DNA from: Aquibium oceanicum
GTDB taxonomy: Bacteria > Pseudomonadota > Alphaproteobacteria > Rhizobiales > Rhizobiaceae
Reading direction: 5' to 3'
Assembly (NCBI RefSeq): GCF_001889605.1
Contig: NZ_CP018171.1
Coordinates: forward strand, 620,001 to 684,000
DNA: 64,000 nt
Below the pieces are notes generated by a model that was not told the DNA's origin, made no database searches, and saw nothing but the letters and a program-made list of their open reading frames with translations. Position numbers and translations under genes: made by a program. Shown here one piece after another: positions 9,269 through 19,298 of the stretch (within the stretch, counting starts at the first letter, position 1; each line of letters begins with the position of its first letter).

Positions 9269-9889
9269 ATGAGAACAAGAGCAATCGTCGTCGCGGCGGG
9301 GTTGGCACTGGCGACGGCACTCGCGGGCTGCACGTCCGACGGCACCATCAGCATGTTTTCCTCCTCGTACGGATCGAAGAAGGATTCCGGCTACCAGCTG
9401 CCGTCCATTCCCATCTCCAAGGTGCCGCGGAAGTATCATCGGCAGACCGTCCGCTACGACACGAAGGAGAAGCCGGGTACCATCATCGTCGATACCAACG
9501 AGAAGTTCCTCTATCTCGTCATGCCGGAAGGCAAGGCGATGCGCTACGGCATCGGCGTCGGGCGCGAGGGCTTCGAGTGGAAAGGCACGGCGCGCGTGGC
9601 CATGAAGCGCGAGTGGCCGACCTGGACCCCGCCCTCCGAGATGATAGGCCGGCAGCCGGAACTTGCAAAATGGCGCGGCGGCATGCCGCCCGGTCTGATG
9701 AACCCACTCGGCGCGCGGGCGCTCTACCTGTTCAACAAGAATGGCGACACCGGATACCGCCTCCACGGCACGCCGGAATGGAATTCCATCGGGCAGGCGA
9801 TGTCTTCGGGATGCATCCGGCTGATCAACCAGGACATCATCGACCTCTACGAGCGCGCGGAGAACGGCGCCAAGGTCATCGTTCTCTAA
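9269..9889 (+). CDS. L,D-transpeptidase (YkuD family) lipoprotein
   Basis: The 206-aa product has a lipoprotein signal with lipobox LAGC (Cys21), so it is probably anchored in an envelope membrane facing the periplasm. The YkuD catalytic domain covers about residues 70-205 and holds the signature with His166 and Cys182 (HGTPEW, then SSGCIRL). Such enzymes make 3-3 peptidoglycan cross-links or attach proteins to peptidoglycan. The gene is monocistronic, and two hairpins follow it at 9900-9964. Confidence 0.92.
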   Translation: MRTRAIVVAAGLALATALAGCTSDGTISMFSSSYGSKKDSGYQLPSIPISKVPRKYHRQTVRYDTKEKPGTIIVDTNEKFLYLVMPEGKAMRYGIGVGREGFEWKGTARVAMKREWPTWTPPSEMIGRQPELAKWRGGMPPGLMNPLGARALYLFNKNGDTGYRLHGTPEWNSIGQAMSSGCIRLINQDIIDLYERAENGAKVIVL

Positions 9890-9899
9890 AGAAGAGCGC

Positions 9900-9964
9900 G
9901 GGTCGCCCCATCGCGGCGGCGACCCTTCGATCGTGCCCGGATCCGGCAAAGGCCCGGCACGATC
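9900..9964 (+). terminator. Two hairpins after the L,D-transpeptidase gene
   Basis: An 8-base stem (GGGTCGCC at 9900-9907 with GGCGACCC at 9918-9925) is followed by a 9-base stem (GATCGTGCC at 9929-9937 with GGCACGATC at 9956-9964). Neither has a clear T-run, so termination here may be weak, Rho-dependent or absent. Confidence 0.45.
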
Positions 9965-10056
9965 ACACCACCTGACGGGTTATTAAGCGCATTCCGGTCG
10001 GAACAGTTTGCGGGCGCGGTGTATTGCGTCCTGTGAACAGCCACGGGAGTGCTCAG

Positions 10057-11652
10057 ATGCCGGACCAGATCTGGTGGAAGCGCGGGATCGTCTACCAGAT
10101 CTACCCGCGATCCTTTCAGGACACCAACGGAGACGGGATCGGCGACCTGGAAGGCATTCGCCGCCGGCTCGACTATCTTGCCTGGCTCGGTGTCGAGGCC
10201 ATCTGGATTTCGCCCTTCTATCCCTCGCCCATGGCCGATTTCGGCTACGACGTGTGCGACTATCGCGGCGTCGATCCGATGTTCGGGACGATGGAGGACT
10301 TCGAGCGGCTGGTTGAAGACGCGCACGCCCGCGACCTCAAGGTTATCCTCGACTTCGTGCCGAACCACACTTCCGAGGAACATCCCTGGTTCCGGCAAAG
10401 CCGGCAGTCGCGCGACAACGACAGGCGCGACTGGTACATCTGGCGCGATCCCGCTCCCAACGGAGGGCCGCCCAACAACTGGATCAGCAATTTCGGCGGC
10501 TCCGCGTGGCAATGGGACGAAGCCACTGGACAATACTACTACCACGCCTTCCTGAAGGAGCAGCCGGACCTCAACTGGCGCAACCGCGAGGTTCGCGAGG
10601 CGATGTACGATGCCATGCGCTTCTGGCTCGACCGCGGTGTCGACGGGTTCCGCGTCGACGTCATCTGGCATCTCATCAAGGACGCGGAGTTCCGCGGCAA
10701 CCCGCCCAACCCCTCCTTCCAGCCAAGCCAGGCGGAGATCAACCGTTTTCTTCAGGTGCATTCGGCCGATCAGCCGGAGGTGCACGAGGTGATCGCCGAG
10801 ATGCGGTCGGTTCTGCAGGAGTATCCGGAGCGGGTGCTGATCGGCGAGATCTACCTGCCGCTCGAAAGGCTCGTTGCCTATTACGGCGAGGACCTGAAGG
10901 GCGCGCACCTGCCGTTCAACTTCCAGCTTCTCCAGGCCAGCTGGCGCGCGGAGGAGATCGCCAGGCTGATCGTCGAATACGAGGACAAGCTCCCCGATGG
11001 CGGCTGGCCGAACTGGGTGCTCGGCAACCACGATCAGAAGCGGATCGCCGCGCGCGTGGGGCTGGAACAGGCGCGGCTTGCCGGCATGCTGCTCCTGACC
11101 CTACGCGGGACACCCACCATGTACTACGGCGACGAGATCGGCCTCGGCGAGGTGCAGATCCCGCCGGAGGCCGTGCAGGACCCGTGGGAGAAGAACGAGC
11201 CGGGCCTCGGCGTCGGCCGAGATCCCGCGCGCACCCCGATGCAGTGGGAGGACGGGGCCAACGCTGGCTTCACGGCAGGAAAGCCCTGGCTGCCGCTCGC
11301 AGCCGATAATGGCGATTGCAACGTCGCCTGCCTTCGTGATGACAAGAACTCGATTCTGTCGCTTTATCATCAGCTGATCCATTTCCGGCAGAGACACCCC
11401 GCGCTGAGCGTCGGCTCCTTCGAACTCAGTGGTGCCGAGGGCAACGTGCTGGCCTTCGAGCGCCGCCACGGCGACGAACGCTTCCGGATCGTGCTGAACT
11501 TCAGCAAGGAGAACCGCTCCTGCGCGATCCCTCGGGGATCGAAGGCACGTATCGTGCTGTCCACGGCTCTCGACCGCACAGGCGAGGAACTGGATGGATC
11601 GGTCGAGCTGCGGCCGAACGAGGGCATCCTGGCGACCCTCGAGCGCGACTGA
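10057..11652 (+). CDS. GH13 alpha-glucosidase
   Basis: The 531-aa enzyme is of the oligo-1,6-glucosidase/alpha-glucosidase type of glycoside hydrolase family 13, hydrolysing short alpha-glucosides such as maltose, isomaltose or sucrose. It has the opening WWKRGIVYQIYPRSF, nucleophile Asp201 in GFRVD, acid/base Glu264 in IGEIY and transition-state Asp326 in NHDQKR. No signal peptide is present, so it acts in the cytoplasm. The ATG at 10057 follows a GGGAG ribosome-binding site. A second GH13 enzyme follows 86 bases later. Unlike rhizobial agl loci, no sugar ABC transporter is adjacent. Confidence 0.92.
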   Translation: MPDQIWWKRGIVYQIYPRSFQDTNGDGIGDLEGIRRRLDYLAWLGVEAIWISPFYPSPMADFGYDVCDYRGVDPMFGTMEDFERLVEDAHARDLKVILDFVPNHTSEEHPWFRQSRQSRDNDRRDWYIWRDPAPNGGPPNNWISNFGGSAWQWDEATGQYYYHAFLKEQPDLNWRNREVREAMYDAMRFWLDRGVDGFRVDVIWHLIKDAEFRGNPPNPSFQPSQAEINRFLQVHSADQPEVHEVIAEMRSVLQEYPERVLIGEIYLPLERLVAYYGEDLKGAHLPFNFQLLQASWRAEEIARLIVEYEDKLPDGGWPNWVLGNHDQKRIAARVGLEQARLAGMLLLTLRGTPTMYYGDEIGLGEVQIPPEAVQDPWEKNEPGLGVGRDPARTPMQWEDGANAGFTAGKPWLPLAADNGDCNVACLRDDKNSILSLYHQLIHFRQRHPALSVGSFELSGAEGNVLAFERRHGDERFRIVLNFSKENRSCAIPRGSKARIVLSTALDRTGEELDGSVELRPNEGILATLERD

Positions 11653-11738
11653 CCGACAAAGAGCCATCCCATCTGCTGTCGGAACGTGACCGCGCGGGAA
11701 CCGTTGTCATGCCACATTGAAACGGGACGGGTTTGCCG

Positions 11739-13373
11739 ATGCTGGACCTCTGGTACAAGAACGCGGTCATCTATTGCGTCGACGCGGACGCCTTCATGGA
11801 TTCCAACGGCGACGGGGTCGGCGACTTCAAGGGCCTCGCCGACCGGCTCGACTACATCGAATCGCTCGGCGCCACCTGCATCTGGCTGCTGCCCTTCTAT
11901 CCGAGCCCCAACCGGGACAACGGCTACGACATCACGGATTTCTACGGCGTCGACCCTCGCCTCGGATCGCTGGGGGATTTCGTCGCCTTCACGCGCGCGG
12001 CGCACGACAGAGGGATGCGGGTCCTCGTCGATCTGGTCGTGAACCACACCTCGATCGACCACCCCTGGTTCCAGAGCGCGCGCAGCGACCCGAATTCTCC
12101 CTACCGGGACTGGTACGTCTGGTCGGATGAGAAGCCGGAGAACATCCACGACGGCGTGGTCTTCCCGGGCGTGCAGGAGGCGATCTGGACGTACGATCGC
12201 AAGGCGAAGAGCTGGTACCTTCATCGGTTCTACAAACATCAGGCTGATCTCAACACCGCCAATCCCGAGGTGCGGGAAGAGATCGACAAGATCATGGGCT
12301 TCTGGCTCCAGCTCGGGGTCTCGGGCTTCCGCATGGACGCGGTCCCGTTCCTGATCGAGTACAAGGGGCTGAAAGAGCGTCCGAAGGAGGATCCGGCGGA
12401 CTATCTGTCGGATTTGCGCCGGCTGCTGTCCTGGCGTCGCGCGGAATCCGTCCTGCTTGCCGAGGCGAACGTCACCATGAAGGAGGTGACCGACTATTTC
12501 GGCAAAGATGGAAACCGCATCCAAATGGTCTTCAACTTCATGCTGAACCAGCACATGTTCCTCGGCTTCGTCCGCAAGGATGCCGAGCCCATCCGGCGGG
12601 TTCTCGCCATGATGCCGGACCTGTCGATCGAGGGGCAGTGGGGCACGTTCCTGCGCAACCACGACGAACTCGATCTCGGGCGCCTGTCCAACCTGGAACG
12701 CCAGGAGGTCTTCAATGCGATGGCGCCCGATCCGGGCATGATCGTCTACGATCGCGGCATCCGGCGGCGCCTGGCGCCGATGCTCGACGGGGACCAGCGC
12801 CGGCTCCGGCTCGCCTACAGCCTGATGTTCTCGCTGCCGGGTACGCCCGTCATCTGGTACGGCGAGGAGATCGGCATGGGCGAGAACCTCGATCTCAAGG
12901 AGCGCGAGGCGGTCCGCACGCCCTTGCAGTGGTCGTCCCGGCCGAATGGCGGCTTCTCCGTCTGCCCCGGGGAGGACCTCGTCCGCGAGATGAAGGAAGA
13001 TGGCGAGTACGGCTACGCGAAGGTCAACATCGACGCCCAGAACAATGCCCCCGATTCGCTGCTCAACTTCATCCGCGGCCTGATAAGGGCGCGGCGGGCG
13101 GTGCCCGATATCGGCTGGGGGAAGTGGGAGGTCCTGGAGCTCGATTCACGGCTGCTGGGACTGCGGTGCTCCTGGCGCGGCAACGAAATCATCACGATCC
13201 ACAACCTGTCGGACCAGAACGTCGAAGCCAGGATAGAGGGGAAGGACGAAGGCGAGCCGCTGGTGCCGATCCTGAGCGGAAGCGGCGGACGTGAACCGGT
13301 CACCTGTGGCGAGAAGTTCAGCCTGGGACCCTACGATTTCGTGTGGCTGCGCCCCGACGAGGACCGTCGCTGA
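11739..13373 (+). CDS. GH13 trehalose synthase/alpha-amylase-like enzyme
   Basis: The 544-aa GH13 protein starts with LWYKNAVIYCVD, the pattern of trehalose synthase (maltose alpha-D-glucosyltransferase). The catalytic triad is Asp200 (GFRMD), Glu242 (LLAEAN) and Asp309 (RNHDEL). It lacks the maltokinase domain fused to some TreS proteins. It probably interconverts maltose and trehalose or acts on related alpha-glucosides in the cytoplasm; the exact reaction is not settled by sequence. A TTG at 11733 is an alternative start. The adjacent alpha-glucosidase suggests joint use of maltose or trehalose. Confidence 0.85.
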   Translation: MLDLWYKNAVIYCVDADAFMDSNGDGVGDFKGLADRLDYIESLGATCIWLLPFYPSPNRDNGYDITDFYGVDPRLGSLGDFVAFTRAAHDRGMRVLVDLVVNHTSIDHPWFQSARSDPNSPYRDWYVWSDEKPENIHDGVVFPGVQEAIWTYDRKAKSWYLHRFYKHQADLNTANPEVREEIDKIMGFWLQLGVSGFRMDAVPFLIEYKGLKERPKEDPADYLSDLRRLLSWRRAESVLLAEANVTMKEVTDYFGKDGNRIQMVFNFMLNQHMFLGFVRKDAEPIRRVLAMMPDLSIEGQWGTFLRNHDELDLGRLSNLERQEVFNAMAPDPGMIVYDRGIRRRLAPMLDGDQRRLRLAYSLMFSLPGTPVIWYGEEIGMGENLDLKEREAVRTPLQWSSRPNGGFSVCPGEDLVREMKEDGEYGYAKVNIDAQNNAPDSLLNFIRGLIRARRAVPDIGWGKWEVLELDSRLLGLRCSWRGNEIITIHNLSDQNVEARIEGKDEGEPLVPILSGSGGREPVTCGEKFSLGPYDFVWLRPDEDRR

Positions 13374-13400
13374 GCCCGCGGTCGCAGCCCCAAGACCCAG

Positions 13401-13559
13401 CTATTTGCGCAGCACCACCCAGATAGCGTGGATGATGCCGGGAATGTAGCCCAGCAACGTCAGCAGGATGTTGAGCCAGAAGTGCAGCCCGAGCCCGACC
13501 TGGAGGAAAACCCCGAGTGGAGGGAGGATGACGGCTGCCAGTATCCTGATGACGTCCAT
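13401..13559 (-). CDS. YqaE/Pmp3-family membrane peptide
   Basis: This 52-aa hydrophobic protein has the Pmp3/YqaE pattern: a first membrane segment with ILPPLGVFLQVGLG, then FWLNILLTLLGYIPGIIHAIWV as the second. Family members are stress-induced peptides that affect membrane potential. The ATG at 13559 is chosen by family length; the frame is open upstream to 13622. It converges on the GH13 gene with a 27-base gap. Confidence 0.9.
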   Translation of the reverse strand: MDVIRILAAVILPPLGVFLQVGLGLHFWLNILLTLLGYIPGIIHAIWVVLRK

Positions 13560-13734
13560 GATGGGCTGCTCCCTCGCTTTCGACTGCCGAACAACCGCCC
13601 GCGGCGCAAACGGTTCCCGCACAACGACAGCCTTGCGCCGTTGCGCGGGGGGACACGGACCGGCGGATGCGATGATGGCGATAGCGTCGGAAGGCCGGGA
13701 CGGCGCTGTCCGCCGTCCCGCGAAGGGCGAATGG

Positions 13735-14511
13735 TCAGCCGTACCAGGGACCCATCACCACTTCGGTCTCGGCTTCCGACTCCCGGACCTGCTCGGCGAA
13801 GGCCTGGGGATCGCTGTCGCGATAGTGATAGGGGTAGACATATTGCGGCGCGAACTCGGCAACGGCCGAGGCTGCCTGGTCGACATCCATCGTGTAGGGC
13901 AGGTTCATGGGGACGAAGGCGATGAAGATGTCCTCCAGCGCACGCATCTCGGGAATGTCTTCCGTATCGCCGGCAATGTAAACGCGCCGCCCGTCGATCG
14001 AGAGCACGTAGCCATTGTCGCGCCCCTTCGGATGGTACTGGAGGCGATCCTCGGTGGTGTTGTGGGCGGGGATCGCCGCGATTTCCATTCCCTCCACCGT
14101 GGTGCTCTCGCCGTTCCCGATCGCGGTGGCCTTCGATTTCAGGTCCTCCGGAAGCATGTCGTAGACGGCCGGGTTTGTCACGAGGCGCGTATTCTCGGTG
14201 ACGATCCCGGAGAGCGTTTCCGCGTCGAAGTGGTCGCCATGCTCGTGGGTGATGAGGATGAGGTCGGGCTCCGGTTGCCCCTCATAAGCCGCCGCACCCC
14301 CGACGGGGTCATTGTAGATCGTCATGGCGGGCGTGGTCATGACGAAGGAGGCGTGGGAGATCGGATGGATTGTGATCTGGCCGCTCTCGGTGTCATAGGT
14401 GTCGCCTTCGCCGTCCTGCGCCCGCGCCGCGTAGGGCATGATCGTGGTCGCGCCGATCGTCGCTAGGCCGGTAAGTCCGAGCATGAGCGTTCCGCGTCGG
14501 GTGATGTGCAT
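13735..14511 (-). CDS. Exported MBL-fold metallo-hydrolase (UlaG-like)
   Basis: The 258-aa protein starts with a twin-arginine-like signal (TRRGTLMLGLTGL) and a cleavage region near residue 32, so it is probably exported to the periplasm. The metallo-beta-lactamase fold shows the metal motif HEHGDH (His89, His91, Asp93, His94) and later metal residues in IPAHNT, AGDTED and PYHY. The substrate is unknown. The frame is open upstream, but the ATG at 14511 gives a proper signal peptide. It is divergent from the EAL gene. Confidence 0.85.
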   Translation of the reverse strand: MHITRRGTLMLGLTGLATIGATTIMPYAARAQDGEGDTYDTESGQITIHPISHASFVMTTPAMTIYNDPVGGAAAYEGQPEPDLILITHEHGDHFDAETLSGIVTENTRLVTNPAVYDMLPEDLKSKATAIGNGESTTVEGMEIAAIPAHNTTEDRLQYHPKGRDNGYVLSIDGRRVYIAGDTEDIPEMRALEDIFIAFVPMNLPYTMDVDQAASAVAEFAPQYVYPYHYRDSDPQAFAEQVRESEAETEVVMGPWYG

Positions 14512-14778
14512 GGCGTTCTCCGTAGCTTGATATCGAGGGACGTTTGCCGGTTGACGCCGTTCCCCATCGTGAATGGTAGGGAGTGATCGACAGGCGGCGA
14601 CCACATGGCGTTCAACTCTTCATGAACGTGTCGTGATCGAAGTTTTTTCTCGGTCGCCGACAACGAGAGCCGGGGAAATGTTTCCGCAGCTCGGCATGAG
14701 TTCAATCACAGCGAGAAAATTACATAAGTTAACTCCGTTTTGAGCATTTGGGATCAGGCTGATCGAAGGGGAATTTCG

Positions 14779-16383
14779 ATGGCCAAGCTCGCCGGCATCT
14801 TCATTTCGACACGCAACCTGAAGCTGATCGGGATCGCCGTCTGGTTCGCCGCCTTTGTCGGCACCGCCTTGGTGCTGGCGGCGTTCAGCTACATGCAGGT
14901 CCGGGAAGCGATGCGGCAGGACGCCGAAGCGGGCCTCGAGCAGTTTGTCCGCCTCGACGAAAGCATCCGCGCCGCGTTCCAGGCACTCCGCGCGGATATC
15001 GCCGACGCGCCGTGTTCGGCGGGGTTCCAGCTGCACATGAGGAAGGTGGCCTATCTCCCGGACGGCCTCAACGAGTTCTTCTACGCGCCCGGGGGCATTG
15101 TCGAATGCTCAGTCAACGTGGAGCGTTTTGCCCAGCCGGTGCCGCTCGGCGAACCCGACTTCGCGACCGCGGACGGGAAGAGCTTCTGGATCGATCGCGA
15201 CATCAGTTTCGCTGGACTGCCGGGCATGGTCGGCACCATCGTCCTCCATGATCGGTTTGCCGCCGTGGTTCCGCGCCAGGAGATGAAGCTTCCGTTGCCG
15301 GCCTGGATGAAGGCCGAGGCGGTGCTGGTAGCGCCGAACGGTCGCTGGTGGCATCGCAGCGGAAACGAATGGGTTCACCAGGACGAACAGCTTTCGAAAC
15401 GCCGCGGATGGACGGATGGCCTGTTCGCGGTGCGCCAGAAGGTCTGCGTGACAGAGGGGTTCCACTGCATCTCGATGCGCGCGGCGGTCGCCGAACTGGC
15501 TGCGCACTACAAGCTTCCGGTGGCGGTGCTTCTCGTCCTAGCAGGCACGATCGCCAGTTGGATTACGCGGCTCGCTCTCAGGTTCATGCGCCGCTTATGG
15601 TCCTTCGAGGCGCGCTTCCTGCGCCATCTCGACGAAAACTCGATCGTTTGTGCCTACCAGCCGATCATCGAGGTGAAGACGGGCGCGGTCATCGGCTGCG
15701 AAGTGCTCGCCCGCTGGCGCGACATCGACGATGCGATCGTCTATCCGGACCGCTTCCTGCCTCTCGTGCAGAAACACGAACTCACGTCGCGGTTCACCCG
15801 ACTCGTCATCGAGAAGGCATACCGCGACCTCACCGCGGCCTCGTTCGACGGGCAGCGTCTCCAGGTGAACTTCAACGTCTTCCCGCGTGATCTCGATGCC
15901 GCCGCGCTCGTGCGCACCTTCTCCATCTTCGACGACGCACGAGACCGGTTCGAACTCGTGCTCGAGATCGTCGAGTGCGACCACGTCGACCTGGCAAAGG
16001 GGCAGTCGCATATCCGCGCGCTCCGCCGGGCCGGTTTCAAGGTCTACATGGACGACTTTGGGACCGGATACTCCACGCTGAAGCATCTGGCGGAACTCGA
16101 CGTGGACGGCGTTAAGCTGGACCGATCCTTCGCCATGGCGCCCACCGGCAGCATCATGTCCGAAATGCTCCGTCACGCCATAGACATGGTGCATGCCGCA
16201 GGCAGGAAGATCGTCGTGGAAGGCGTCGAGACGGCCGAACGGCTGGCGCAGCTTGAGGCGGACACGGCACGCGTGGACTTCGCACAGGGCTATTTCATCG
16301 CGCGGCCACTGGATCTGGAGCGCTTTTCGCGCTTCGTGCTCGACAGATCCTTCGAGGCCGTTCCTCAGCGAAACGCCGCCTGA
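14779..16383 (+). CDS. CSS-motif EAL-domain c-di-GMP phosphodiesterase
   Basis: The 534-aa inner-membrane protein has a first membrane helix at about 15-36, a periplasmic CSS-type sensor with Cys79-Ser80 and Cys110-Ser111, a second helix near 243-262 and a cytoplasmic EAL domain from about 285. The EAL signature appears as EVLAR, and the later motifs [20 protein letters not shown] and QGYFIARP are present, so it is probably an active phosphodiesterase. In characterised members the CSS disulfide controls activity through the periplasmic Dsb system. A GAAGGGGA ribosome-binding site supports the ATG at 14779. Confidence 0.9.
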   Translation: MAKLAGIFISTRNLKLIGIAVWFAAFVGTALVLAAFSYMQVREAMRQDAEAGLEQFVRLDESIRAAFQALRADIADAPCSAGFQLHMRKVAYLPDGLNEFFYAPGGIVECSVNVERFAQPVPLGEPDFATADGKSFWIDRDISFAGLPGMVGTIVLHDRFAAVVPRQEMKLPLPAWMKAEAVLVAPNGRWWHRSGNEWVHQDEQLSKRRGWTDGLFAVRQKVCVTEGFHCISMRAAVAELAAHYKLPVAVLLVLAGTIASWITRLALRFMRRLWSFEARFLRHLDENSIVCAYQPIIEVKTGAVIGCEVLARWRDIDDAIVYPDRFLPLVQKHELTSRFTRLVIEKAYRDLTAASFDGQRLQVNFNVFPRDLDAAALVRTFSIFDDARDRFELVLEIVECDHVDLAKGQSHIRALRRAGFKVYMDDFGTGYSTLKHLAELDVDGVKLDRSFAMAPTGSIMSEMLRHAIDMVHAAGRKIVVEGVETAERLAQLEADTARVDFAQGYFIARPLDLERFSRFVLDRSFEAVPQRNAA

Positions 16384-16459
16384 CGAGCCGGCCCTCCCGT
16401 ATCCATTTCCCATGTTTCGCGCTATAGACCGCGCCCAGAACCCGAACTGCGCGGCACTG

Positions 16460-19255
16460 ATGGCGAAGACAGCCCTGAAACTGGATGAAATGATCGATGG
16501 TGAGGCACTCCGGCGCGAGTTGACCGCACTGACCCTTGCAGACAGCGGCGACGGATCGACGCCCGAGATACGCGCCTCGGTTCTTCAGAAGCTGCGCGAG
16601 ACACTGGCGGCAGGCCATCGCAAAGCCGAGGCGATGTTGATGGAAGACGGCGGCGGAACGGCTTGCGCCGCCCGGCTGTCGCATCTCATGGACGAGGTCA
16701 TTCGCGCCCTCTACGACTTCGCCGTCACCCACGTCTACCGCTCCAAGAACCCGTCCGCCGGAGAGCGCATGACCGTCGTCGCGGTGGGCGGATACGGCCG
16801 CGGGACCCTGGCGCCGGGTTCAGACATCGACCTGCTTTTCCTGCTGCCCTACAAGCAGACACCGTGGGGCGAGCAGGTGGTCGAATACCTGCTCTACATG
16901 CTGTGGGACCTCGGGCTGAAGGTCGGCCATGCGACTCGCAACATCGACGAATGCGTGCGTCTTTCGCGCACCGACATCACGATCCGGACCGCCGTGCTCG
17001 AGGCGCGCTACCTCTGGGGCGATACGGGCCTGTTCGACGAACTCGTGAAGCGCTTCGACAAGGAGGTCGTCAGTTCCACGGGCGCCGAATACGTCCAGGC
17101 GAAGCTCGCGGAGCGCGACGAGCGGCACCGCAAGGTCGGCGCCAGCCGCTATCTCGTCGAGCCCAACGTGAAGGACGGCAAGGGCGGGCTGCGCGACCTG
17201 CACACGCTGTTCTGGATCGCGAAGTACTACTATCGCGTCCGCACCGGCGAGGAACTCGTCGAGAAGGGCGTCTTCACGCGCAAGGAATACCTTCAGTTCC
17301 GTAAAGCGGAGGATTTCCTCTGGGCGGTGCGCTGCCACCTCCACTTCCAGACGGGGAAGGCGGAGGAGCGCCTGCATTTCGACATCCAGCGCGATATCGC
17401 CGAAAGGCTCGGCTATACGAGCCATCCCGGCCTATCGGCGGTCGAGCGCTTCATGAAGCACTATTTCCTCGTCGCCAAGGAAGTGGGTGATCTGACCCGG
17501 ATCTTCTGCGCCGCGCTCGAGGAAGAGCAGGCCAAGCACGTGCCGGGGTTCAACCGCCTTCTTCAAAGCTTCCAGCGCAGGCGGCGCAAGCTCGCCGGCA
17601 CGTCGGACTTCATCGTCGACAACGACCGTATCAACATCGCCGACGACGGGGTTTTCGAGCGCGATCCGGTCAATCTGCTGCGCCTGTTCTGGTTCGCCGA
17701 CAAGCACGGGCTCGAGTTCCATCCCGATGCGCTCAAACTTGTCACTCGTTCGTTGAAGCTGATCGACCGCGATCTCCGCCGCGACCGGGAGGCGAACCGG
17801 CTGTTCATGGACGTGATGACGTCCGGCCGGAATCCGGAGCTGAACCTAAGGCGCCTGAACGAGGCAGGGGTGCTCGGGAAACTGATCCCCGATTTCGGCA
17901 AGATCGTCGCGATGATGCAGTTCAACATGTACCACCACTACACGGTGGACGAACATCTCTTGCGCTGCATCGGCGTGCTGGCCGAGATCGAGCGGGGCGA
18001 CGGCGAAAAGGCCCATCCCCTCGCCCACAAGCTGATGCCCGGCCTGAAGCCGCAGCGCGAGATACTCTATACCGCCCTGCTCCTGCACGACATCGCCAAG
18101 GGCCGGCCGGAGGATCATTCGGAAGCGGGTGCCAAGATCGCCCGCAAGCTTTGCCCGCACATGGGATTCTCGGCTGCCGAGACCGAAACCATCGCCTGGC
18201 TGGTGGAGCACCATCTCCTGATGTCGATGACGGCGCAGACGCGCGACCTCAACGACCGCAAGACCATCGACGACTTCGCCGACGTCGTGCAGTCGGTCGA
18301 GCGGCTGAAGATGCTGCTCGTACTGACGGTCTGCGACATACGCGGGGTCGGGCCGGGGGTCTGGAACGGGTGGAAAGGACAATTGCTGCGCACCCTCTAC
18401 TACGAGACCGAACTCCTGCTCACCGGCGGTTTTTCGGAAGTCTCGCGCGCCAAGCGGGCCGAACAGGCGCGGGAGCAACTCGCCGAAGCGCTCTCGGGCT
18501 GGCCGGAGCGGGAGCGCGACAACATTCTCAAGCTTCACTACGACAACTATCTGCTGACGATGGATCTGGAAGATCAGGTCCGGGACGCGGAGTTCATCCG
18601 GGAGGCGGACGCCAACGGAAAGGTGTTCAGCGCTGGCGTGACGATGCGCGCGTTCGAAGCCGTGACCGAGATCACGGTGCTTACGCCCGACCATCCGCGC
18701 CTGCTTTCGGTCGTCGCTGGCGCCTGTGCCGCGGCCGGCGCCAACATCGTCGATGCGCAGATTTTCACCACCACGGACGGCCGCGCTCTGGATACCATCC
18801 TCATCGGCCGCGAGTTCGACCGCGACGAGGACGAACAGCGCCGCGGGGTGCGCGTCGGGCGGCTCATCGAGGACGTGCTTTCGGGCCGTAGCGAGCTGCC
18901 CGAGATGATCGAGAAGCGCGCCAGGCCGAAGCGCGGCCACAAGACGTTCCGCATCGAGCCGCGGGCCGAAATACGCAACACGCTCTCGAATCGCTTCTCG
19001 GTGATAGAGGTCGAGGGGCTGGACCGGCCGGGATTGCTGTCAGAGATAACCGGGGCGATCTCCGATCTTTCACTCGACATCACCTCGGCGCACATCACCA
19101 CCTTCGGCGAAAAGGTGATCGACACCTTCTACGTGACGGACCTGACCGGCCAGAAGGTCGAGAACCCGACCCGGCAGGAGGCGATCCGCGACAGGCTCAT
19201 TGCCACGCTCGGCGGTCCCAGCCGGGCGCAGAAGCTGAAGCTCGCCGCCGAATGA
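16460..19255 (+). CDS. glnD: Bifunctional PII uridylyltransferase/uridylyl-removing enzyme GlnD
   Basis: GlnD senses glutamine and adds UMP to, or removes it from, PII proteins, controlling nitrogen assimilation. The 931-aa protein has a nucleotidyltransferase domain with [17 protein letters not shown] at about 109-125, the GlnD linker region ([14 protein letters not shown]), an HD domain with LLHDIAKG for UMP removal, and two ACT domains in the last 180 residues. The start is uncertain: ATG at 16460 fits rhizobial homologues, ATG at 16412 is possible, and neither has a strong ribosome-binding site. It lies 76 bases after the EAL gene and 43 before murJ. Confidence 0.96.
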   Translation: MAKTALKLDEMIDGEALRRELTALTLADSGDGSTPEIRASVLQKLRETLAAGHRKAEAMLMEDGGGTACAARLSHLMDEVIRALYDFAVTHVYRSKNPSAGERMTVVAVGGYGRGTLAPGSDIDLLFLLPYKQTPWGEQVVEYLLYMLWDLGLKVGHATRNIDECVRLSRTDITIRTAVLEARYLWGDTGLFDELVKRFDKEVVSSTGAEYVQAKLAERDERHRKVGASRYLVEPNVKDGKGGLRDLHTLFWIAKYYYRVRTGEELVEKGVFTRKEYLQFRKAEDFLWAVRCHLHFQTGKAEERLHFDIQRDIAERLGYTSHPGLSAVERFMKHYFLVAKEVGDLTRIFCAALEEEQAKHVPGFNRLLQSFQRRRRKLAGTSDFIVDNDRINIADDGVFERDPVNLLRLFWFADKHGLEFHPDALKLVTRSLKLIDRDLRRDREANRLFMDVMTSGRNPELNLRRLNEAGVLGKLIPDFGKIVAMMQFNMYHHYTVDEHLLRCIGVLAEIERGDGEKAHPLAHKLMPGLKPQREILYTALLLHDIAKGRPEDHSEAGAKIARKLCPHMGFSAAETETIAWLVEHHLLMSMTAQTRDLNDRKTIDDFADVVQSVERLKMLLVLTVCDIRGVGPGVWNGWKGQLLRTLYYETELLLTGGFSEVSRAKRAEQAREQLAEALSGWPERERDNILKLHYDNYLLTMDLEDQVRDAEFIREADANGKVFSAGVTMRAFEAVTEITVLTPDHPRLLSVVAGACAAAGANIVDAQIFTTTDGRALDTILIGREFDRDEDEQRRGVRVGRLIEDVLSGRSELPEMIEKRARPKRGHKTFRIEPRAEIRNTLSNRFSVIEVEGLDRPGLLSEITGAISDLSLDITSAHITTFGEKVIDTFYVTDLTGQKVENPTRQEAIRDRLIATLGGPSRAQKLKLAAE

Positions 19256-19298
19256 TCCAACTGGTCCGGCGCTTGGCCGCGGAAGGCGGTAAAAGGTC

